Shown: one piece after another, positions 33,857 to 43,749 of the stretch
How the letters are laid out: each line of letters begins with the position of its first letter
Position numbering within the stretch: the first letter of the stretch is position 1
DNA from: Monocercomonoides exilis
Taxonomy: Eukaryota; Preaxostyla; Oxymonadida; Polymastigidae
Length of the DNA stretch: 64,000 bases
Assembly (NCBI GenBank): GCA_001643675.2
Contig: LSRY02000054.1
Location: 186,001 to 250,000 of the forward strand
Reading direction: 5' to 3'
Notes under the pieces: model-generated
Told to the model about the DNA's origin: nothing
Databases searched by the model: none
The model's input: the letters and a program-made list of their open reading frames with translations, nothing else
Made by a program: the position numbers and the translations under genes

Positions 33857-34203
33857 GATAAAAAAATTTTGGTAATGATCTTTTTTTATTTTTTTAAAAA
33901 AAATTTTTTTAAGAAATGAAAAAAATTAAAAAAAAATTTTTTTCGATTAAATTCTAACTTAGTCAGCCCCGTTGCTATTACCCAATCTCCTCAGGGGAGG
34001 CACTAATCAGAGATGGAGGAGCTAACCCCCCCCATCTCTCCCCATCAGAGATTAGGTATAGTAATTTGATCTTAATTTCTGACTTCTGACTATTCCTTAT
34101 ATACTGAAAACAATATAAAAAATATAAAAAGTGGGAAAAATCAACTTATTATTAAAAAAAAAGTCCGGGTTTTTAAAAAAGTTCGGGTTAATAAATCACC
34201 ATA

Positions 34204-35038
34204 CATTTTTTTCTAAATAAAGTTAAAGATTAGAAATTAATTATTATCCTAGTGTTTCAATTTTTTGAAAATAAGAAATAATAAAAAAAACAGAAAAAAT
34301 AATCGGATAAAAATAACAGCAAGCACGATGCTTGAAACAAAAAGATTGTGAAAATCAGAAAGTGTCTTTTATCATGCTCATCAAACAAAAAATTATTTCG
34401 TTTTTTTTATGAAAAAATAAAAGAAAAATAAATCAAAGAGAAAAAGGAGTATTTCGTTTCATAATTATTAGTCAATTTCTTTTTATAATTGAAAAATGAT
34501 TGCGAAATAACTAGTAATTGAGTATTTTTCAAAAAAAAAAAATTATTTTGAATATGCTTAATAACTAGTTATTTCACAAACAAATTTTCATTTTTTCAAA
34601 CTTTTTCATAATAAAACATCGAAAGAAGTTATTATGAATTCAAACTTTGAGTTTGAAATAGAGTTATCTCAAATAAAAAAGTTTCGATTCAAAGTTTTGG
34701 TTATTATTCTTAATCTTTTTTTTTTCTTTGTTCATTCATTTTCTTGTAAATTCCATTAATAGACTGAGATTATTATTTTGTGAATTGTTTCTTTCTTTCT
34801 TTTTAAACTTCCTTTGAAATTTCGATTATAATCATTTTTTCTTCATTTTGTTCAGCTCTGATAAACAAGATAGAATTATATTTATTTTTATTTTTATTCT
34901 TTTGCTTCAATGTTTAATTTTGAAGAAATGAAGAAGTGAATTTAATGATTGAAAAAATTATAAAAGAAAGCCTCAAATATTTGTCAAAATAATTATAAGA
35001 AGAAAGTAAATAAAAATATTACAATAGAGTCACAAAAT
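34204..35038. other. AT-rich intergenic stretch
   Basis: Nothing supported beyond AT-rich DNA. Short inverted motifs around ACTAGTTATTT (about 34510 and 34565) were noted without interpretation. Confidence 0.65.
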
Positions 35039-36315
35039 TCATGGAGCTTCGTTTCCTTTATTATAAGTTAAACAATCTTCAATATTAAAATAAAAACCAT
35101 AATGATTTTCTTTGTTAAAAAGAGAAATGAATCCATGAAAGCTTGAGATGGAGTCTTCGAATCCTTCTTCTTCCATCTTTTTAATCATTTTCCTTTTCAT
35201 CATTTTCCTTTTCGCTTCTGTTTCATCAACCTCCTTTCCTTTCAATCGATGTGAAATTGCACTTAACATGCTCAAGCATTCTTTTGGGACTTTCTCTTCA
35301 AATGTTGATTGCCAAATGTTCCCACAAATCACATCAATAACTTCATTCTCCAACAAAGCGTCAATTCCAATTGCATTATCACCCACTGCAATGGTGAATA
35401 TACAAATGCACATGTTGCTAATTTCTTTGTGATTATCCTTTGCTGCTCGAAATAACTGAACAACACTGTCAATAAGCACTATGCATTCTTCATTCATCAC
35501 TTCTTGTAATCCGCAGAATGAATACACTGTTTGGAGCCATCTCAATAAAACAAGCTCTTCTTTCTCTCCTTTTCCTCCATTTCTCTCTTCTTCTTTTCTC
35601 TTCCAATCCACTTTTCCCTTCAGCTCTTCCAATTCTCTTGCTGCCTCTCTCGCGAAATGCAACTCATACACAATCGCGCCTTTCAAACTTGAGTCAGCCA
35701 ACAATTTGTTCACCAAAAACTGTCAAGCACACTGATACGCAAGACGTGTCAGGTTATGATGCTCCTTATGATATTGGAAAATATCTTCGATTTCATTCAA
35801 ATACATCTCTTTTTCAACTTCCTTACAAAAAATGAAATAGAAATTCAAAAACATTACAAATTAAATGAAAAATTTCACACATAATATTCAACATTGCTCA
35901 ATGCAACAAAAGCCATTTCCACTTCTTTTTGTAACTCCTTGCTTTCTTTTTTCTTCATTGCAACTTTCAGAAGATAAGAGACACAGATTGAAAGTAATTC
36001 ATATGGGAAGGCGTAGCCTAAAGAAATAAAGCATTCAGAAAGATCCATAAGCAGCTTTTCATTCTTTTCTTCTTTTTCCTTCTTTTCTTCTTCATTTATC
36101 TTCTTCTCAAAAAAATTGCAAAGCTCAGAATACGAGAAGTTTCTATTCCGATGACATTTCAGCATTTTGTTGTATCCAATGCACTTTAAGAGCATAATCA
36201 TATTTTCAGAAGGAAATAACTTTTCTTCAATCATTTGTTTCATTCTATTGAACAGATCTGTTGTGACCACAGAATCAAATTCTTTTTCATCCATTTCCTC
36301 CATTAGTAAATTCAT
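35039..36315 (-). pseudogene. Copy 3 of the oxymonad-type gene family, nearly intact (one in-frame TGA)
   Basis: Function unknown. Exon 1 is 35881-36315 (145 codons; FDSVVTTDLFNRMKQMIEEK, LLKCIGYNKMLKC, a Lys/Glu-rich helix, LLSICVSYLLKVAMK). A 59-nt intron lies at 35822-35880 (GTGTG...TTGTAAG). Exon 2 is 35039-35821 (EVEKEMYLNEIEDIFQYHKE, NLTRLAYQ, IVYELHFAREAARELEELKG, LVLLRWLQTVYSF, ISSFHGFISLFNKENHYG), with TGA at its end. The only defect is a TGA at 35723-35725, where copies 1 and related sequence have Trp (YQSVW), so one G-to-A change would explain it. Charged, mainly helical, no transmembrane segment. It could be a very young pseudogene. Confidence 0.75.
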
Positions 36316-38548
36316 CTCTTAGTTTATTCTTTTCTGTTCAATTTCTGTGCTACGCGCCAGTTCAGAAAACAATTCTTCAACAATAAAAATGAGAAAAGTA
36401 ACGGATCATAAAGAATTGAATTCCATAAACAATTGGACACCATTGAACTTTATTGAGTTCTCCATCTCCTGCATTTTCTGAAACATATTGCAAACAGAAA
36501 ACAACGAATATTCGTCATTCAAATTGAATTCGAATAATGTTGGATTGAAGAATTAGTGAAAAATAAAAACTCAAAAATACCATAAAAACTATGAGTTCAC
36601 ACTATATTTCTATACACAAATATATTTGGCAATGTTTTATGAAGAAAAAATAAATTTAATCTTCTTTTGTTTGATGTTATGGATGTGTTGATCGATTTGT
36701 TTTGTTTGAACAGGAATAACAATTGGCTGAATGAGAATTCCAGAGTGAACATTACCTATAGAACTGGGAATATTATTTCCTGTGGAGATAACAAGAAACG
36801 AGGCAATGCAATATTTTTGAAATTCTAACATTTGATTTTTGTTAATTGGATGACCAAGGGGAATGCAACAATTTCATCAATAACACAAAAAGACATTATG
36901 TATGTAATTTTTATTGTTCTATTGATTGTGAAGATATTTCCATCTGTATCCTCTCCAGAGTCCAGAAATCCTGCTTATTGTTGAAATGGCCAATCTCCAC
37001 TTTATGGAGCAATACGATGTAAATGGAGCAGATTGTTATATAGCAATTAGGATATAAAGGAAGTTACACAGGATACATTATTTTCATAATTTTTATTTGG
37101 TGCAAGAGGTGAAAACAAATTCGACTGATGTTTTATTGAATGAAGATTTATGGATGGAATTCTGTGAAGGACAAAATCTGCACAAAATTATATAGAATTT
37201 GGAATTTAATGCAGTGGAGCAGTTTGTGGTATTTTTTGGGCAAGGAAAACAACTGGCAATATCAAGGGAAGGATATTAGTCACAAAAAAAGGCAATAATT
37301 CAACGAAAAAAGGAGAACCCCAAAATATCGGTTTTATTAGTAAGGTTTTCCTATTTCTTGGTCTGTGCCAGACAGACATGGAAAGCGACGAATTTCTATT
37401 TCTGATTCCGCTTATGCTCCAAAAAAGTGGAGAAACGCCAACTACGAGACATCCAATTATCGAATACTTGTTGGCGGTCGAACAACATTCAGGCCAATCG
37501 CTTTTGGATTTCATTCTTCGAAGGGACAGCCATTTTGAGCAAGCAAGGCGATTATCATTCGAAGTTTGCTTTCTTCGATGCCACAGGCAACTACAGAAAA
37601 ATGCAGAATATTTTTGATCAGCCTCTTCAAGCTCAGCCATCCAGAGATTTTATTGTAATGTTCCATTTGCGTGGCATCGATGCAGAGTTGATTTGTGGGG
37701 ACTTTGTTGCTTCGTTTTGGGTGCTCTGAGGTTTTTGCAGAAATTAGACAAGACAGCCATGTTTTCTCAGACGAACATCGAGAATGAAGAATTTCTCTGG
37801 CGACTGTTTTAAATATTTATTTCTGATTGTTATGATGTTGGTTTGTGATTATCTTGTGTTGTGGCTTCTATTAGAAATGGTTTTTAAAAATGGAGAATTC
37901 TTCAGATTCTGCTTTCAAGCGAACCTATTTTCTGGTGCTGATTAAGTTCGCTCTGCTGCTTGTGCGCCAACAAGACGAATGAAGTATCATGCATTCATTC
38001 ATCTTCTTTGCGAGTTGCATCAATGATTGAAACAGTGGCATTTTTTTAATGTGAGAGTGCATTCACAGCGCGTTGTAGCTAATGCAATGAGACGGGGAAT
38101 TCAATTGTTTATTGGTGGGAGACAGCAGCGGAGATGCAAGAAAAGCCAAAGAATGCTTCAATCAGATGGAGGACAAGGGAGACATTTGTTGCAGAAGCAG
38201 AACTGCAGAGGAAGGAGACGAATGACAACGAAAGAAAAAGGAGAGGAAGAGGAAGGGGAAGAGGAAGGGGAAGGGGAAGGGGAAGAGGAAGAGGAAGAGG
38301 AAGAAGAAGAGGAAGGGGAAGAGGACGACATTTCGGAGAAATATAGAGAAATAAAGGAATGTTGTCTCTGATGAGGATAATGTGCGGATGAAGGAAAAGG
38401 AATAATTCGATATAGAACGTGGCAATAATATAAATAATATGAAATGAAAACAGAAAAGATGTGAACACATGCATTCAAATCAAACTTCTTCTTCTGCGAT
38501 TAAAAATCATCTATCTCCATCAGCTTCAACGATGTTCCACCTTATTCT
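36316..38548. other. Region without a confident gene
   Basis: AT-rich to about 37050. From 37140 to about 37535 a plus-strand frame (MKIYGWNSVKDKICTKLYRI, WSVPDRHGKRRISISDSAYA) is open to TGA only if three TAR codons are sense. A second frame (about 37427-37729, QGDYHS KFAFFDATGNYRKM) ends in TGA. These look like debris of a gene I do not recognise. 37789-38032 has a short frame with one hydrophobic stretch (YLFLIVMMLVCDYLVLWLLL). 38230-38330 is a GA-rich repeat. Confidence 0.4.
38230..38330 (+). repeat. GA-rich minisatellite (GGAAGA / GGGGAA units)
   Basis: Purine-only tract. Depending on frame it reads as poly Arg-Gly, poly Glu/Gly or, on the other strand, Ser/Pro/Leu repeats. No frame is favoured by its surroundings, so no RGG protein is claimed. 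Confidence 0.8.
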
Positions 38549-39646
38549 TCATTCATTGCCAAACCTTTTATGTTGTTCCTTATCTTTTCCCACACCCTCT
38601 GCGCTTCCATCTGAAGTTATACCCAAAGACCCATCTACTGTTTCTTCTTCTGCTTTCCTGTTGTCCTGCTGAATGCCATCAGATGGAGAAGAACTGCACA
38701 CTTCACTTTCCATTGAATGCTGCTTGTCTATATCTGTCTTCACCTCTGCCTTCATAAACCTCAGCAAAACCAGCCCAAGCGCCTCCACAACCAGCTGCGC
38801 CATCGCTTCTTCCAGCTTCCTATGATTCTCTTTGGTTTGTTTTTTAACGAACTCTCTGCGTGCTATCGGATAGCCGCCTTTCATCTCATCCCCTTCACCT
38901 TCCTTTGCCTCTTCTCGCTTCTCTAACACCGCCAGCTCAATAGCTGCTGGCGACAGAACCACATCCTCCATCCCAAGCCCCGCCGCCGACAACCCCTTCT
39001 CCATAATCTCCCCCACTTCACGCACTGCAACCCATCTCCCCACATTTCATCTTTCAACTTCTCCATCAAATATTTCAACTGAGATGATCGCCGTATGTGC
39101 ATTGAAGGGCCAAACTGATCGTAGATCGATGGGAACACATTCACATCCGCTGCAGAAAAGAGTCGATTATTCTCCTCCTTCATGCCCACCGATGTTGCAA
39201 GCGACGGAAGCGGCTCCACCAGCGGAACCGAAAGCATCGCCGAAAGCGCCACATCGTACGCACACGCAACACCCCCAATCAGCGCAGCCAGCCGAGCAAC
39301 AACATATCCCCGCAGCGTCTGCAGTACATACACCTTGGCTGCCTCAGTTACAACAATCAGCTGCAATCTCTCTATGTCGTCCATCACTGCTGCTTATGTA
39401 AATGGCGCTACCATCTCCGAGGCATCCAAAGGATCAATCACAGACGCGTTGAATGATGAAAGTGATAACTACTCAACCACTGCCGCCTTCTTCTCTTCGC
39501 TTCTCAACCTCAGGAATGGCGAAGCGGACAAAGATTACTAAAGGCGCTGAGTGAAGATACAATTACTGAGCTGCCCATACTACAAGAATCTTTTTTGGAT
39601 TCCCCACCACGACTTCTGGCAGCTCCACCGGCGACACAAACACCAT
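38549..39646 (-). pseudogene. Unrecognised gene with two frame breaks and three in-frame TAR codons
   Basis: Three consecutive minus-strand segments read as real protein. Segment A is 39473-39646 (MVFVSPVELPEVVVGNPKKI; one TAA at 39563). Segment B is about 39500 to 39040 (VIDPLDASEMVAPFT, a TAA at 39394, then AAVMDDIERLQLIVVTEAAK, ALIGGVACAYDVALSAML; a TAG at 39469). Segment C is 39043-38549 (VAVREVGEIMEKGLSAAGLG, VKKQTKENHRKLEEAMAQLV) and ends in TGA. Codon use is unusually GC-ending for this window. The frame changes near 39475-39500 and near 39040 could be small indels, missed introns or assembly errors in GA runs. The TAR codons fall where Gln reads well. No domain recognised. Confidence 0.45.
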
Positions 39647-40284
39647 GTCTTCATTCAAAGAAAAAAATGTGGGTCATCCGTAAAAGCTCGCTGTTATCGT
39701 GCAGCAAGAAATGATGAAGCAGAATGTATTCAGAAGTTGCACAGAAATAAGAAGAAAAAGAAAAGCGAGCGATATTTCATGAAAAGAAAGCTTCAATGAA
39801 TATGAATAATGATTTTATCCAAAGATGAGCAATTTTATTGTCAGTTTTATCGATTTCATTGTGTGCTTTTCAAAATACACATTTTTCATTCAGTTGAAAT
39901 ATCAATCGTTTGTTTGATGCTCTGGACATCTCTTGCAACATTGATAAATACTTGTCGCAAAACTCTATCATAAATAATTGAAACTTTGTATCTCAAACGG
40001 ATATTTTTGAACTGGCATTTTTGATTGGAATGAATGAAAAAATCAAAAAAAATAAAATAATTAAATTATTCTCAAATTTAGCTTTCTTTCGAAAGATTAT
40101 TTTGCGATTTTCGGAGTTACAGCGCTCAAAAAAGAAAAAAATGCAATCTCAAAACAAGCAAAGTTGAACTGAAAAAGAAAATAAAAATTGATGATTGAAA
40201 ACTGAAAACAAAATTTGCTTCAAATGAAAAGAAAAACTCTTTGTCTCAATGAAATAGCAAAAAGAAAAGAAAAAATCAAAACAC
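39647..40284. other. Intergenic stretch
   Basis: AT-rich between two minus-strand genes. It contains the 5' flank of the 39646 gene and the 3' flank of the 40285 gene. No feature supported. Confidence 0.65.
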
Positions 40285-42173
40285 TCAAACAATGCAATAT
40301 TACAGAATCAAATAAACTGCAACAACAAACAAAGCAAGCAAACACCTGAAAAGCGCAGATTCCACGATTTTGAAGAGATTGAATGCAAAGCATCCAGCTT
40401 TGCCAACAAAGCTTTCCCACCATTTGCAATCCGAGCCTTCGAACCTTGCATAATAATCCCTTCGCATTTTCAATGCTTCTTCGGTGTCTGACTTGCTCAG
40501 CCGAAATCGTGATGTGTCTCTCTTTGCGCTCCCAATGTCTTCCTCTGGTATCCAATCAAGCCTTTTGTGGAACTCGCCAAATCCAACAACCGCCTCCCCC
40601 TTTGAAAGCTCGCTCAATCCAAGTTTCATCCTCAGCCACTCAAACTTCTGAACCGCAAAGCAATGCTTGCTAACACCCTCTTCGTGCATCCACGCATATC
40701 CCAACTCCAAATGCCCGCGCTTATTTCCATAAAAAGTCAAACAAATCTCAACAGCAGCAAAAGGAACAATCAAAGAAGCAATGCAAAAGCCAAAATGCAG
40801 CTTGATTGAGCCATCCAACTTCAGCGGGACAAGAATCAAAAATGGAAGCACAATCACACTGGCGCCTGCCAGTCCAACTAAAATAAGCGCTTTGTCAGTG
40901 TGTGTCAATGCTTCTCCAAATTTTCTATCACAACAGAACATGACAAAGAAGCGGGCACAGATGATCGAAACACTCAAAATTGGCAGCATAAATATGTCGT
41001 GCCATTTGTGTGATGTCAAACTCACTAAAACTCGATAAATGTGTGCTGTTTAACATCACGCAATGAATTTGACAACAAAGAAAGAAAAAGAAAAGATTAA
41101 TTTTCAAAAATTTCAAATTCATCAACCAGATCAAACCGTCTGCTTTCAGCGAAGCAATCACAAAAAACATCAGCATAAGACCAGCTGAAATGACATCCAA
41201 CAGCAAATACAGGTATTTTGAAAATGAAGCTGCCTGCTCATATTCACACACCAATATTGCTGCAAATATCAAAGCAACAAGTCCAAAATATGGCCATATG
41301 AACAGAAATATCGGAATGTGCTTCCAAAAATAGTCGAAATACATCGCAGTCAAAAGAATAATTCCGCTGGCAATATACCACCATTTGTTTGAATACTCGT
41401 GCTTTTTCAAGTGCGAACTGAAATGATATATCAAATAAGACAATCCAATCAGAAGTGTTGAAAATGTCAAAGTGTCTGCGAACGACTTATTGGTTGCTTC
41501 TCCATTCATTCTTTCTCTATAAGCAATTTCGCTATTCCTCGAGAAACTGAGCAATCCAAGAACTAATAAAATTACAGCTGTGATTAGCATGATGGAACAA
41601 AGAGTTTCTATAAGGGTCTTTTTTATCAATTTTTTCCTATTCTCCCCAGAGATCCGTGGAAAATCTCGTATGTATGCCAACTCTTTGTATATTCTAAATG
41701 AAACAGAGAATATTCGCACAAAACACATAAATTAAAGACAAACAACCAGTTAAAAAATAAAAAATGTTCAAATGCTTCAGAATACAAACCGCAATGTCTC
41801 GTTCCATCCCTTTGTGCTCACCCCGTATTTGTGGCTCTCTTTCCAGCCTTCTTCCGAATTTGGCTGAAATTTGGAAATGTCTCGAAATGCACAATCTGGC
41901 AGAAGGCAAATCTTGTGCATGAAGGGAATTATCGCTTGACACTTGATTTTCGCACATCTGTACAACCAGTGGGAAAAGGCAATAAAAAGCATCAAATGTT
42001 GATTCTTTCTTTGAAAAATATGAAAAAACAAAAAAGACGAACTCTTCCGTTTTTGAGAGGAGATTGAATCGGCGATTCACCTGCGATAACGAAAGAACCG
42101 TTGAAAAGTTACATTTCCCAAAGATCCTATTTGCAACAATCACACACAAAAAGGGCAAATCTTGTTTCATCAA
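40285..42173 (-). CDS. F-box plus TMEM185-like multi-pass membrane protein, four exons
   Basis: Exons 42043-42173, 41790-41957, 41137-41693 and 40285-41024. Introns are 85, 96 and 112 nt (GTTCG..CAG, GTTTG..TAG, GTTTG..TAG), all phase-consistent over 532 codons. The N-terminus (LPFLCVIVANRIFGK, SLSQVNRRFNLLSKTEE) resembles an F-box; next comes NSEEGWKESHKYG. The rest has about eight to ten hydrophobic helices with the spaced motifs FFVIASLKAD and FLILVPLKLDGSI, characteristic of the TMEM185/Fragile-X-F family, and a soluble tail with two or more further helices. The F-box suggests a link to SCF ubiquitin ligases at a membrane; that is inference. A TAA at 40300 follows YLIL, and TGA comes five codons later, so the end is 526 or 531 aa depending on the code. 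The last 3' splice site could also be six bases upstream. Confidence 0.7.
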
Positions 42174-43749
42174 TAGATTTCATGAATTAAAACTCAAACA
42201 TCTTCAAAATATCATCGGGAAGGCTGCCTGAAGAAAACGATTCCAAAACATAAAATATTGCAAATGTTGCACATCCACACCTAAACATTCATCTACAGCA
42301 CCCTTGGAAGAGCTTTCTCTCGTTTCCATGTAAAACTGAAACAATATTTTATGGGGTTGTTTTTCAAAAAATCAAAAAAGAATTGGAATACACTTTCTAT
42401 TTGATAAAATTGTGCATTATAACAAAATGTCAAACAATTCAAAAATCTTGCAACAAATATGTTTCATTCCTTATTTCATCAAAAATCATTCAAATAATAA
42501 CTATTGCATCAACCAATCTCTCGTTTTGTGAAAGTTTTTTCATATGTTTCATTTCGTTTTTCATTCACTATTGCTTGTGAATGTCTTTCATCATCCTTTT
42601 TCTGCATAAAGAATTTTCAAATAGAATAATTCAACATTGAGGTGGTTGAATGGAGCATAAATATGAAACCACATTTAACAAACATGAGAAAGTGTCATCT
42701 TATAAAAATTGATATTAATCCATTTCAACATTTAACAGACACTGTCATGGTGTTTGTCTAAATGAACAAGACTTGACTTGCAGCGTTTCATTTTACAGAA
42801 TCGTTCAACTCACACACAACTTTGTATTTTCAGGTTCATTTATCTGTGAAAGCCTCTAGATTTTTACTGACATCCTAGCTGATATCATGAAACTGCCAAT
42901 ACAAAATCATGGGAAGGGTTCATTTCAAACGTTGATTTCGATAAATGCTCATTGCAAATATCGCTATTGTGTATTGTTTTTATGTTTCACCTCCTCCAAA
43001 TGTTCAACAATGAACTGAGCTTGGCTCCAGATGAGACAGATGAGAAAGAACAATATAAGAAGCTTAAGGAAGATAGACACTCTCTCGGAAACAAAAACAC
43101 ATTAATATAGATTTTAATAAATATCACAATGAAACGGTTTATTTGGAAATACGATCGAAGAGTGAGTCAATTATATTGATTTGAAAAAGAAAGATATCAC
43201 AATATGTGAGCTATTTCAATTCTTTTGGAAGAAACAAGAAAATAAACTGAAATTTTCTTAAGAGATGGTGAATCAACATAAAATTGATAATATTTTTTAA
43301 AACCTCATTTTTTCTGTTGTCCGCATTTAATGTGAAAGAAACAATTTTTGAGTAAAAGAATTATTTCAGGAGTTTCTGCATTGAAAAAAATTGAAATCTT
43401 TCATGTTCATAACATGAAAACCAATAGTGAAACATTTTTTTTTCATGATTTTTCTTTATTTAGTTGTCTTTATCAATCACTTTGTCTTGATCAACTTTTT
43501 CAAACATTTTTAAAACCATCTCTGAAAAAGTGGGTTGATCGAATATATACAAGGTATTAACTTTTGCTTCGATTCCTTCGTCAGTTACTATTCCAAGTTG
43601 AGTTTTTATTTGTTGAGGTATTTTTCCAAAGATAAAAAATCACTTTTCAAACGATCTTGGATTGAAGAAAACCATTTATTGAATCGGTTTGCATTTGCAT
43701 TAAGGATGTGTTGATCATTTGTGATATTGATCAAGAAACATCAAATTTC
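42174..43749. other. AT-rich intergenic stretch
   Basis: No gene supported. The last few hundred bases are the promoter region of the 43750 gene. The frame extends 14 codons upstream of the chosen ATG (to 43708), but that leader is not signal-like. Confidence 0.65.

Larger units (their letters stand above)
31908..34201 (-). mobile_element. DDE transposon, pogo/Tigger/Jerky-like (2294 bp) with TIRs
   Basis: The left TIR GGGTGATTTATAAACCCGAA matches the complement of the right TIR (TGGTGATTTATTAACCCGAA) over about 27 bp including a T run. TA target duplication at 31906-31907 and 34202-34203. It encodes one minus-strand transposase. It contains a family I MITE (32705-32959) inserted later and a GC-rich patch (about 33963-34070) near its right end. 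Confidence 0.9.

Noticed and set aside
23200-35725. TGA as tryptophan
   Set aside because: Two TGA codons sit at Trp-like positions, but TGA clearly terminates at least seven genes here, so these are better read as mutations.
37140-37535. 131-codon plus-strand frame with three TAR codons as further support for UAR=Gln
   Set aside because: With TGA as the only stop, frames of this length arise by chance in AT-rich DNA. No homology seen, so it is described but not counted as evidence.
38134-38371. RGG-box RNA-binding protein from the Arg-Gly repeat
   Set aside because: The repeat is purine minisatellite DNA that gives low-complexity protein in every frame, and the flanking frames are not coherent.
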